Under the pieces are notes generated by a model, which saw only the letters and a list, made by a program, of their open reading frames with translations, searched no databases and was not told the origin of the DNA. A stretch of DNA of 64,000 bases, taken from Liolophura sinensis. Lineage: Eukaryota > Mollusca > Polyplacophora > Chitonida > Chitonidae. Below, piece by piece: positions 39,817-49,687 of this stretch; position 1 is the stretch's first letter, and every line of letters starts with the position of its first letter. Location of the stretch: the NCBI RefSeq assembly GCF_032854445.1, contig NC_088307.1:1672001-1736000 (forward strand), read 5' to 3'. The translations under genes were made by a program, and so were the position numbers.

Positions 39817-42800
39817 TGGTTGATAAGCCTTCTCTGAATTCAGTCACAGAGCCAGTTGAAAGCGAGATAGCGGGTTTATATCCGTCCTGTGTTGTTACAA
39901 GAGCTATGTCTAGAAAAGTCAGTACAGACCAGGGTAGTACTGTTGATTTGAGCGAGACTTTTCTCAACAACATGTTGGATGGAGATTCTTCCAAATTAGA
40001 CAGCCAGCAGGAAGTAGATACTAATTCTGTTAGTGGTGATCAGCCATTTTGTAGGACTGAGTTGATTGCTGAACAACACAATGATCCAAGTATTTCTTGC
40101 TTGTTTAATGATGCAGCTAAAGATGGTGAATCTTTACCTGACCCATGTTACTACTATGTCAAGTCTGGCATATTGATGCGGCAGTGGAGGCCTCCCGATG
40201 TTTCGTTGGAGGATGAATGGGCAGTTAAGCATCAGGTAGTTGTGCCCAAGTCTTATCGTAAAGACATACTGACCATAGCGCATGAAACGCCGTTAGCAGG
40301 TCATTTAGGTGTTAATTAGACCTATCATTAGATTCTCAGTCATTTTTATTGGCCAGGAATAAGGAAAGATGTTACTGAATTTTGCAGGTCTTGTCATGCA
40401 TGTCAGTTAGTGGGGAAACCTAACCAGACAATCCCCAAGGCAGCCTTGAGGCCTATTCCTGCAATTGGTGAGCCATTCAGTAGAATCTTAATAGATTGTG
40501 TTGGTCCGCTACCTAAGGCAAAGTCTGGAAATCAGTATATGTTAACTATAATGTGTACTTCAACTCGTTTCCCTGAGGCAATTCCACTAAGGAATATTAC
40601 TGCTAAGACTGTAATTAAGGCTTTAGTTAAGTTCTTCACCATGTTTGGTCTGCCTAAGTCAGTACAGTCAGACCAGGGTTCAAATTTCATGTCTGGTGTG
40701 TTCCAACAAGTTATGCATGAGCTAGGTATTAGCCAGTATAAGTCCTCAGCTTATCACCCACAAAGTCAAGGAGCACTAGAGAGATTCCATCAGACACTGA
40801 AAAGTATGATAAGAACTTACTGCTTTGAGACAGGGAAAGATTGGGACGAGGGTGTGCCTTTGTTAATGTTTGCTGTAAGAGGGACTGTACAAGAGTCACT
40901 TGGATTTAGTCCATTTGAGCTTGTGTTTGGCCATACTGTGCGTGGTCCACTACAGTTGTTCAAGGAAAAGTTTGTGTCTGGTGATAGTGACAATGTTAAC
41001 CTATTACAGTATGTGTCAAGTTTTCGTACTAAGCTCAACAGAGTATGTGAGTTAGCCAGAGAGAATCTTACAGCTTCTCAGAAGAGTATGAAAACTAAGT
41101 ATGACAAAGAGACAGTAAGACGCAGATTTGAAGTTGGTCAGAAGGTATTGGCCTTACTTCCAGTTAGTGGTAAGCCACTTGAAGCTCGTTATTTTGGACC
41201 TTATGTAGTAGACAAGAGGCTATGTGATCTTAATTATATTATTTTCACTCCTGATCGGCGCAAATCTAGACAACTTTGTCACATTAACATGTTAAAGCCA
41301 TATGTAGACAGAGATAGCACTGATCTCAATGTTGTACATCCTAGTGGAGTTGTTACCTCTAACTTAGGCCCTGATTCAGCTGTTAGGGATGATCAAGATT
41401 TTTACTTAAGGTTCCGGTCAGCCAAACTCCAGAATTCAAGTATTCTTGAGGACATTGATTCTGTGTTGGGTCATCTGGAATATCAGCAACGCCAGCAGTT
41501 GAAGGATTTGGTTTGTCGATATGAACATTTGTTCCCTGATGTTCCAACCAGGACTGAATCCATCTACCATGATGTTGAAGTTGGAGATTCCAAACCGATT
41601 AAACAGCACCCATACAGACTGAACCTAACTAAAACTGAATACTTGAGAAAAGAAGTTCAGTATTTACTAGAAAATGATCTGGTCGAGTCCAGTAACAGTA
41701 ACTGGAGTTCACCTTGTATTCTTGTGCCAAAACCAGATGGGACTTACCGTATGAGTACAGACTATCGCAAAGTGAATGCCGTCACTAAAGCGGACAACTT
41801 TCCCATTCCAAGGATTGACGACTGTATCGATGCCGTGGGAAAGTCCAACGTTGTCTCCAAGTTTGACCTATTGAAAGGATTTTGGCAAGTACCGCTCACG
41901 CAGCGCGCTCGTGAGGTGTCAGCGTTTGCTACCCCAGATGGTTTATACCAGTACAAAGTCATGCCCTTTGGGATGAAGAACAGCCCTGCCACCTTTCAAG
42001 AACTTGTGAACAACGTTACATCAGGCCTTAAAGGGTGTCGTGTTTACATCGACGATGTAATTATATTCAGCGACACTTGGGAGGAACATTTAACTATCAT
42101 GGAGGCATTATTTGCGAGACTGTCCCAAGCCAATCTTACAGTAAATTTGGCCAAGTGTGAGTTTGGTTGTGCTTTTGTCACATATCTAGGGCATGTTGTC
42201 GGACAAGGTCAGGTAAAACCTGTTAATTCTAAAATCAGTGCTATCTCTTGTTTTCCAGTGCCAAGTTGTAAGAGAGAATTAAAGCGTTTTTTGGGCATGG
42301 CAGGTTATTATCGTAAGTTCTGTAGGAACTTTTCATTTGTTAGTGAGCCACTAACTCAGCTGTTAAAGAAAGGCGCTAAATTCTTGTGGTCCATTGAGTG
42401 TGAGAGATCTTTTGATAGATTAAAGGCCATGCTAAGCAGCGGCCCCATACTTGTAGCACCTGATTTTAATTTAACATTTAAGCTAGCTGTTGATGCTAGT
42501 GATATATCTGCTGGGGCAGTTTTGTTACAAGAAAATGAAACAGATCACGTTGATCACCCTGTATGTTTTTTCTCTCGCAAATTTGACAAATGCCAGAGAA
42601 ATTATTCGACAAAAGAAAAGGAGTGTCTGTCCTTGATTCTAGCATTACAGCATTTTGAAGTATATGTGACTTCGTCAAGTTACCCCATTGTTGTGTATAC
42701 AGGTCACAATCCCTTGACCTTCTTGCACAAACTAAAAGGTAAAAACCGAAGATTGTTACGGTGGAGTTTGCTTTTGCAAGAATTTAATCTAGAGATTAGA

Positions 42801-42851
42801 CACATAAAAGGGAAAGATAATGTGATTGCTGATTGTTTGTCACGTGTCTAG
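39816..42851 (+). pseudogene. pol: Pol of the Gmr1-like element (integrase-RT-RNase H) with two nonsense codons
   Basis: One frame from the ATG at 39816 to the TAG ending at 42851, broken by TAG codons at 40317-40319 and 40329-40331 within the integrase HHCC finger. Finger residues are visible on both sides: AHETPLAGH before, and FCRSCHACQ after. Numbering from codon 40410: integrase core D29, D88 and E124 (35-residue D-E spacing), GPY/F module FGPY at 262-265, reverse transcriptase about 400-590 with YIDD at 546-549, RNase H about 690-813 with D695 and E738. The usually invariant Asp of the TDHNPL block is Gly (codon 42702-42704). The order integrase before RT is the Gmr1 signature. The 30-codon segment between the stops and 40410 has no indel, so the frame itself is preserved. 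Expression could start by reinitiation at TAATG or by -1 frameshifting. Confidence 0.93.
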
Positions 42852-42953
42852 TTGGTTTTCTGCAGCTTTGTTTTTAAAGACTGTGGTAAACGTTATTATT
42901 ATTATTGATTATGAATATGTTAAAGAAAGTTTTATGCAAAACTTTCTTTCCCT

Positions 42954-42965
42954 GAAGGGTGGGGG
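42954..42965 (+). promoter_or_regulatory. Polypurine tract
   Basis: gaagggtggggg lies directly against the 3' LTR and is interrupted by one T. It is in the expected position for plus-strand priming. Confidence 0.85.
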
Positions 42966-43964
42966 TGTTATGTATGACTATTTAACGTTTTCATGTACTG
43001 TTAGTCTGCGGACCTTTGTGAAAGCATAACAGGCCCTGTTATATGTGTACAGCGCGGACCGGATCGAAAGCGCCTTGTTCAGTGCTTCGTTTATTTCATT
43101 GGCTGTTAATTCTGTGTTTAAGAATAGTTGAATCCACCTGGAACGTATATAAGCCGTGTTTTCTGTGCAGAGAGGGGGTATTTTTGCTGCATCCACTGGG
43201 AGCCAGGAGAGTGTGCGACGCTCTCGTATCGAGTCCATTATATTGATATAAGCTGGTGATGCCAGTCTCGTTTGGGAGGACAGATTTCTATGCCGGCACC
43301 GTTTGTGTACCACAGTTGTACTGATGTCTGGTTTAAGTGAATTTCTGCGGAAGTCACGTTTATTGGTGTTCGGATCTTTATTATGATTATACAGTGTTGA
43401 CTGTGTAATTTGTTTAACACGCTGACCTCACCTGACCGACAAGGTCGTCACGGACTCTAAACTGAAGTTTTCAGTTTTGCAAAGGACGTTCGTTCTGCCA
43501 CAAGGTGACATTACTCTACGTCTCTGAACGGCTCGTTTGTGAGTTTCTGCGGGAGCTGTGACTGTTCTAAAGTGGATTATACCTCCATGCCTGGATTTAC
43601 CCTGTGTTGTGCTCTGCGGGTGTGACGTCATTCAAAGGCTTGACTGTTCCAGTTATGTGTAACCTGTGTACTGTGTTCGCGTTCGCTAACCTAGCGAAGT
43701 ACCTGACTGGGACAATTTGTGACTTGTGTGAATTGTGTGTTTATCCCATGGTCTTTACGTTGGATCTCCTGGAATACGATCCTTGGGATGCAAAGGTGAA
43801 CCGGAAACTTTTAAAGACCTGTAATACTGATGTGTTGTTTTTTATGTTGTTGTTGTTGAACTGTCTGTAAAACTGTACGTCTCATTTTATATATAAAGCA
43901 TTGTTTACATTGTAATATTGAGTCACTGAGTCTGTTTTCTGTTGCTGTTTTCAATACCGTAACA
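42966..43964 (+). repeat. 3' LTR
   Basis: 999 bp, TGTTATG to GTAACA, uninterrupted, with tatataag at 43146-43153. A minus-strand frame of 111 codons shared with the 5' LTR shows amino-acid changes at two of the few variable sites and is not taken as a gene. Confidence 0.96.
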
Positions 43965-44092
43965 AGGTGTCTTCAGCAATTCCTCACGTTGAGGCAGCAC
44001 CCAACAAAAGGTGCACTATAAATAAATGACGTCGTCGTCATATGACTGAAATATTGCTGACGTTAAACCCGAAGCATCACAGCATCCAGTAG
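43965..44092 (+). mobile_element. SINE family 2, right half
   Basis: Continues the copy broken at 36105. It contains gacgtcgtcgtcatatgact, then gaaatattgctgacgttaaa and cccgaagca, the family tail. Confidence 0.8.
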
Positions 44093-45181
44093 CCTTAAGA
44101 CCGTGATGATGTCTATCCATTTAAATTACTATGGCGTTTTTTCCCCTGCATTCAGAGTCCATGCCTGTGGTTCAAGTACAAGAATATGTTTTCTCCCATG
44201 CTTATACCTTATTTCTAATGATAGTCTAATGATAGAACTTGACATAAAGAGATATTTTGCTTTTATTTATTACATACCGTACAATCACCACTGATACGAA
44301 TCACTATTTCCGAATACATATATCCGCTAATATAGCATAATACTTGACAGTCAAAATGAACCAGATAACAACAGGTCAAATCTAATTATACTGGACGTTT
44401 TCTGTCATCATTTTAATAGCTTCATATCGATCAGAATGGGTCTGTAGTCATCTGGGTGCGCAGGGCTTCCGGGGCCTACGCACCCCCTAGACCCTCGCCT
44501 AAAGTTGGCTATAAGTGAAATATCCCCCCCCCCCTCCCCCCAGGTCACGACAGCTTCCGACGCCTATAAACCTATAAACTGCATCAGGTGTTTAAATGCA
44601 GCATGCTCTGACGAAAGTTCTGAGCTGCCATGACAACCGAAAGACACTCGATGTCGTTTCCATGGCACCTACGTCACAGAACGAGGAAGTCGTAAAGGGC
44701 GAAAACCCCCTATCTGTATTGACTGCAGTAATAGGTGTGTTGTTCATTTTTCATCACTCATATTCATAAAATAAACAGCTAGTGACAATATTTTATCACG
44801 AAATGTCTGCAAAACGAGAAAAGCACAATGCATCCTGTCATTTAGATGTGTAACATAAAAATATGTAGAATATAGGTCAGATAACATGGCAGATGTACGT
44901 AATCATACAAATGCCCCTGATATAGGTCAGGACAGAAGAGTTAGGTAAATGCCAAAACTGATAACAGATGGCACTAGCCTGATACATTGTATCCCTACAT
45001 GTATTTTATAATTACAATCCTAAAATCAAAGATCTTCTCTAGATCCTCACCTTTCTAATTATCTGCAATAAGGCTGCACCAGTGATGATAAATCTACCGC
45101 ATCTATGCTTGCCTATATCTGTGAAAATACATGCAAAATTACCATATTTCAAATCAATGATTGTCCGCTGATGAACAGATT
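44093..45181 (-). other. 3' flank of the PLAAT gene, probable 3' UTR
   Basis: Downstream of the stop codon at 45182-45184. On the minus strand, overlapping AATAAA signals lie at about 44262-44271, about 0.9 kb past the stop, and would be a candidate polyadenylation site. A C-run lies at about 44525-44540. No other feature seen. Confidence 0.45.
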
Positions 45182-45304
45182 TTAGTTATTTGCATTTCTG
45201 AGTGCATTGCGTCTCTTGACATTCCGCAAACCGAAAAATGCACCGACCAATGTAACGACGCCGAAACCGACAGCACCAGCGATAGCCCACAGAAATCTGT
45301 CTAC
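45182..45304 (-). CDS. PLAAT: PLAAT/H-REV107-like acyltransferase, exon 4 (C-terminal membrane anchor)
   Basis: The last exon encodes 40 residues and a TAA stop. After the acceptor (tttttacag|GTA) it reads VDR and then a hydrophobic helix, FLWAIAGAVGFGVVTLVGAF (about residues 146-165 of the predicted protein), followed by a basic tail (RNVKRR..). A single C-terminal transmembrane anchor after the catalytic domain is the normal PLAAT design and holds the enzyme on organelle membranes. The exon enters in phase 0, matching exon 3. Splicing from exon 3 removes the long 36-bp repeat array. Confidence 0.93.
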   Translation of the reverse strand, partial: VDRFLWAIAGAVGFGVVTLVGAFFGLRNVKRRNALRNANN

Positions 45305-47463
45305 CTGTAAAAATAAAATGCATCAAGCAAATTTGAATAAGACTAATTTCAAAAGAAGTACCGTAATGACAGCAATGACGTATGTATGTGTATTTAAGTC
45401 ATTGTGCTTTTCAAAATATGATACAAATCCCATACAACTTACACAACTGTGTGACAATTAAACCACCTGCATTTGACTAAGTAACCGACAAACATTCCTG
45501 GCGGGTGACGACTACATGTGTGCCAAGTGGGTGAAAAGTATGTGATCTGCAACGAACTTCCAACAAACTGATCGTTCGCTAAGCCCAACGGGTGGTCTGC
45601 ACCTTAACACACGATACTAAAGTCTTACACATGTACCTGCTCGCTCCATGACACAACATGGTGACATCTTATCTGCTCACTCCATTACACAATATGGTTA
45701 CGTCTTACCTGCTCACTCCTTGACACAACATGGTGACGTCTTACCTGTTCGCTCCATGACACAATACGATGACGTCTTACCTGCTCACTCCATGACAACA
45801 TGGTGACGTCTTACATGCTCACTCCATGACAACATGGTGACGTCTTACATGCTCACTCCATGACGCAACATAGTGACGTCTTACCTACTCATTCCATGAC
45901 ACAACATGGCGACGTATTACCTGCTCACTCCATGACACAACATAGTAGTGACGGCTTACGTGCTCACTCCATGACACAACGCCGTGACGTCTTACCAGCT
46001 CACACCATGACACATCATGGCGACGTCTTACCTGCTCACTCCAAGACATAACATGGTGACATCTTACTTGCTCACTCCATGACACACTATGGTGACGTCT
46101 TACCTGCTCACACCATGATGACAAAACATGGTGACGTCTTATGTGCTCACTCCATGACACACTATGGTGACGTCTTACCTGCTTACTTCATGACATAACA
46201 TAGTGATTTGTTACCTCTTCACTCAATGACACACCATAGTGATATCTTACCTACTCATTCCATGACACAACATGGTGACGTCTTATCTGCTCACACAATG
46301 CCACAACATGGTACCTGCTCATTCCATGACACAACATGGCGACGTCTTACCTGCTCACTCCATGACACAACACAGTGACGGCTTACCTGCTCACTACATG
46401 ACACAACGCAGTGACGCCTTACCTGCTCACACCATGACACATCATGGCGACGTCTTACCTGCTCACTCCAAGACATAACATGGTGACATCTTACTTGCTC
46501 ACTCCATGACACACTATGGTGACGTCTTACCAGCTCACTCCATGACAAAACATGGTACCTGCTCCTTCCATGACACAACATGGCGACGTCTTACCTGCTC
46601 ACTCCATGACACAACACAGTGACGGCTTACCTGCTCACTACATGACACAACGCAGTGACGCTTTACCTGCTCACACCATGACACATCATGGCGACGTCTT
46701 ACCAGCTCACACCATGACACATCATGGTGACGTCTTACGTGCTCACTCCATGACACACTATGGTGACGTCTTACCAGCTCACACCATGACACAACATGGT
46801 GACGTCTTACGTGCTCACTCCATGACACCACTATGGTGATGTCTTACCTGCTCACACCCATGACACGACATGGTGACGTCTTATGTGCTCACTCTATGAC
46901 ACAACATGGTGACGTCTTACCTGCTCACTCCATGACACAACATGGTGACGTCTTACCTGCTCACTCCATGACACAGCATGGTGACGTCTTACCTACTCAC
47001 TCCCTGACACACTATGGTGACGTCTTACCTGCTCACACCATGATGACACAACATGGTGACGTCTTACGTGCTCACTCCATGACACACTATGGTGACGTCT
47101 TACCAGCTCACACCATGACACAACATGGCGACGTCTTACCTGCTCACTCCATGACACACTATGGTGACGTCTTACCAGCTCACACCACGACACAACATGG
47201 TGACGTCTTACGTGCTCACTCCATGACACACTATGGTGACGTCTTACCCGCTCACACCATGACACAACATGGTGACGTCTTATGTGCTCACTCCATGACA
47301 CACTATGGTGACGTCTTATCTGCTTACTTCATGACACAACATGGTGACGTCTTACGTGCTCACTCCATGACACACTATGGTGACGTCTTACGTGCTCACT
47401 CCATGACACACTATGGTGACGTCTTATCTGCTCACACAATGCCACACCATACTGATTTGTTAC
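45305..47463 (-). other. PLAAT intron 3, mostly a minisatellite
   Basis: 2.16-kb phase-0 intron, donor CAG|GTAAC at 47463, acceptor tttttacag at 45305. About 85 percent of it is the 36-bp array that starts at the donor. The remaining 0.35 kb next to the acceptor is ordinary AT-rich sequence. Confidence 0.9.
45640..47463 (-). repeat. Minisatellite, 36 bp x about 50, beginning at a 5' splice site
   Basis: On the minus strand the unit starts gtaagacgtcaccatg and ends tgtcatggagtgagcag. The first 36 nt of the intron (47463-47428) match this unit at 27 of 36 positions in exact register, and the last 36 nt of exon 3 match at about 23 of 36. Most units keep GTAAG at their start. Some have ATAAG, as in the second. 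The unit encodes VRRHHVVSWSEQ in the exon's frame. On the plus strand each unit carries a CRE-like TGACGTC. Confidence 0.95.
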
Positions 47464-47596
47464 CTGCCTACTCCTTTGCACACCATAGCGACACCAGAAG
47501 GCAAAGTGCTCGCAGTTCCTCGTCAGCACATTGTAACCAATTCTCCCTAATCTCTGTCTTGCCCTGTGTAGAACTTCGTTACCACTGCCAATGGGA
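47464..47596 (-). CDS. PLAAT: PLAAT/H-REV107-like acyltransferase, exon 3 (catalytic cysteine)
   Basis: 133-nt exon encoding (T)PIGSGNEVLHRARQRLG and RIGYNVLTRNCEHFAFWC, then RYGVQRSRQ. NCEHF is the signature of the LRAT/NlpC-P60 superfamily, and Cys126 of the predicted protein is the acyl-accepting nucleophile. The acceptor is ttttgtttcag|TCCC and the donor is CAG|GTAAC. It receives AC from exon 2 to make Thr and leaves in phase 0. The exon is squeezed between two unrelated tandem arrays: 35-bp units just upstream of its acceptor, and 36-bp units starting at its donor. Read-through into the intron would stay open for about 45 codons. Confidence 0.96.
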
Positions 47597-47616
47597 CTGA
47601 AACAAAATCCGTACAA

Positions 47617-47785
47617 GTATACATCAGCATGGCCAAGTGGTTACCCTACAGGTATACATCAGTATGGCAAGTGGTTACTTTACAGGTATACATCAGCATG
47701 GCCAAGTGGTTACCATACTAGTATACATCAGCATGGCCAAGTGGTTACCATACTAGTATACATCAGCATGGCCAGATGGTTATGA
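47617..47785. repeat. Minisatellite, 35 bp x 5, next to the exon 3 acceptor
   Basis: The 'gtatacatcag' marker recurs at 47617, 47652, 47686, 47721 and 47756. The array lies at the 3' end of PLAAT intron 2 and ends about 20 nt from the splice acceptor, close to where the branch point should be. Confidence 0.93.
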
Positions 47786-48647
47786 CGGATGTCTCTCAGT
47801 TGCTTGGGCGCATGAGATGTTAGTTCTATTCCACCCTCAGTCAGAGGCCATGTGTGGACATTAATACAGAGTTTGTGGGACATCACCAATAAAATGAATA
47901 TCTGAGTCACCCGTGGGAAAGTTGTCACAAGCTCTCCAAAATTTCCATATAAGGTCATTATTACCAATACATAATGTTCCTTGGGCATCTTTCAAAGAGA
48001 CCCTAACATTTTGAAACTGGATTTTGAAGAAAATGTTTTTTTCCCTCAACTTTATAATTTTTTTAATTCCTCTTTTTCAACTAAAAGTAATAAAAACAAC
48101 CTCCTCTTACTAAAACACTGTTCTTTTTTCGTTTTCCATCAAACAAGTTTTAAGGGTGGTGTAGCAAAGCACACAACCCCAAGCATGCTGGATCTAGGCA
48201 CTCTCCCACAACATTAATTATGACACGCTCCGCCCCCCCCCCCCCACCCCCGCGCCTTTTCCAAAATAAATACTGCATGTTTCTCTAGGGTAAACAAATT
48301 TCTTCATTGTTTCACAGTGGGTAGACAGAGGGCTTTTTATTTACAACAAATGAATCAGACGGCAATGTAATGAATGTTCTCTTGCTTCTGACACTTGTTG
48401 GTGGAGTGGAAGGAAAGTGGTCAGCCATGCCCAGGTAGACTATCAGGTAAAGATTATAAGATGCCAGGACAAAGTTTGACACACTTTGAAAATACTATAT
48501 TCTTGTGTAATCCTTATACATATACCTAGTACCACACAAAATATTATGTAAATCAGGTAATAAAATAGAAACAAGAGTTGCTATCAAAGATTAATGCCTC
48601 TCAGACTTGCTTTGGATAATCTTGGATGTACACTCAACACGTACATT

Positions 48648-48925
48648 AGGGGCCTCCGTGGCTCTGTCGGTTAGCGCGCTAGCGCAGCGTAATGACCCAT
48701 GAGCCTCTCACCAATGCGGTCGCTGTGAGTTCAAGTCCAGCTCATGCTGGCTTCCTCTCCGGCCGTAAGTGGGAAGGTCTGCCAGCAACCTGCGGATGGT
48801 CGTGGCTTTCCCCCGGGCTGTGCCCGGTTTCCACCCACCATAATGCTGGCCGCCGTCGTATAAGTGAAATATTCTTGAGTACGGCGTAAAACACCAATCA
48901 ACAAAAAAAAAACAAAAAAAATCAA
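48648..48925 (+). mobile_element. SINE family 1, full-length reference copy
   Basis: A complete copy with a 14-bp target duplication, tcaacacgtacatt, at 48634-48647 and 48926-48939. The head is tRNA-like, with A-box-like tggctctgtcggttagc near 48658 and B box GAGTTCAAGTCC at 48727-48738. Then comes a conserved body (gcaacctgcggatgg, ggtttccaccca) and the tail gtgaaatattcttgagtacg plus gcgtaaaacaccaatca and an A-rich end. It is antisense to the PLAAT gene in which it lies. Confidence 0.93.
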
Positions 48926-49023
48926 TCAACACGTACATTCAAAAGGTAATGGGGAAATCAGAAAAATAATACAGTACTTCTGATTAATAACAATACTTAA
49001 TTTAGCCTCAAACCCATGCTTAC

Positions 49024-49204
49024 GTATATTTGTGATCCTTGTTATTCTTTTTTGCCTTGCTTTTCTTAGCCACCTCAAAGAAATCATCCTCTCTGATCCA
49101 AGCCTTGTTGAATTCCTTTCCACAAACGCTAAACATGCTGTCAGACTGCAAGCCATCTCCTATCCCATCATTCTCTCCACAAAGGTGGATGACTCTGCCA
49201 TGTC
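49024..49204 (-). CDS. PLAAT: PLAAT/H-REV107-like acyltransferase, exon 2
   Basis: 181-nt exon encoding (G)HGRVIHLCGENDGIG and then GLQSDSMFSVCGKEFNKAW and a Lys-rich segment (AKKSKAKKNNKDHKY). His44 in VIHL is the second catalytic-site histidine of the LRAT fold, 12 residues after His32 of exon 1, the same spacing as in mammalian PLAAT enzymes. Acceptor tgtacag|GACATGG, donor TAC|GTAAGC. It takes one base from exon 1 and leaves two for exon 3. The open frame upstream of the acceptor (from 49247) is intronic. Confidence 0.95.
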
Positions 49205-49687
49205 CTGTACATGTGCACAAAATGTCTTCATAATTATACCTGCCCATAATCCAATATCATATACACTGCATATATAAACATGTAGATGTAAAGGAGAGGG
49301 ACATAGCTTGTGTCAACATAAACACTCCCAATAAACACACCTGTGTTTACTGGCTGTCACACACCAAGTACTATACAATTTATTCTCATACAGTGTCATT
49401 AACTCCTGTACCTATACTACCTGCATCTGGTCATCTCTTTTTAACAAATATACAAGTAGGGGCCTGCATATACACGTAACAGTAAGACGAAACTGAACAG
49501 TTTCAACTATTTCACACCGAATAACATATCTAGATATTCCTTTTCTGAAAAAGTAAATGGGAGTCCACTACAATCCATTCATAAATTAGAAGAAATGCAA
49601 CGTACCTAAGTACTCACCATATACATGTTAATGGATCCAAAACGCTTATAACTACATTATACATGCACTTATTGACCGTGGACTTAC
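49205..49687 (-). other. PLAAT intron 1
   Basis: 483 nt, donor GTAAGT at 49687 and acceptor tgtacag at 49205. No repeat or other feature seen. Confidence 0.9.

Larger units (their letters stand above)
36106..43964 (+). mobile_element. Gmr1-like Ty3/gypsy LTR retrotransposon, complete but inactivated
   Basis: The whole element is bounded by TGTTATG..GTAACA LTRs and the 4-bp target duplication AGGT (36102-36105 and 43965-43968). Internal order is primer-binding site, gag-protease, integrase, reverse transcriptase, RNase H, polypurine tract. Integrase precedes reverse transcriptase. That is the Ty1/copia order, but the RT, the integrase with GPY/F module and the tRNA-primed layout are those of Ty3/gypsy. 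The combination is the hallmark of the Gmr1 clade, first described from deuterostomes. The LTRs differ by about five substitutions in 1 kb plus small indels, so insertion was recent. Two stop codons in the integrase finger and a changed RNase H residue make this copy defective. Confidence 0.93.
47597..49023 (-). other. PLAAT intron 2
   Basis: Donor AC|GTAAGC at 49023, acceptor at 47597. It contains the 35-bp array and the full-length SINE at 48648-48925. A C-run occurs at about 48231-48250. No other feature seen. Confidence 0.9.

Noticed and set aside
42978-43313. 111-codon minus-strand frame in the LTRs
   Set aside because: Present in both LTRs, but the few differences between copies change amino acids as readily as not, and it runs antisense to the element's promoter. 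No domain seen.
46552-47600. Plus-strand frame of 255 codons over the 36-bp array (MTQHGDVLPAHS repeats)
   Set aside because: It follows from a unit length divisible by three. It is antisense to the PLAAT intron and exon 3, which have independent protein evidence.
48648-48740. tRNA gene
   Set aside because: The A and B boxes belong to the head of a SINE with body, tail and target duplication. It is not a free-standing tRNA gene.
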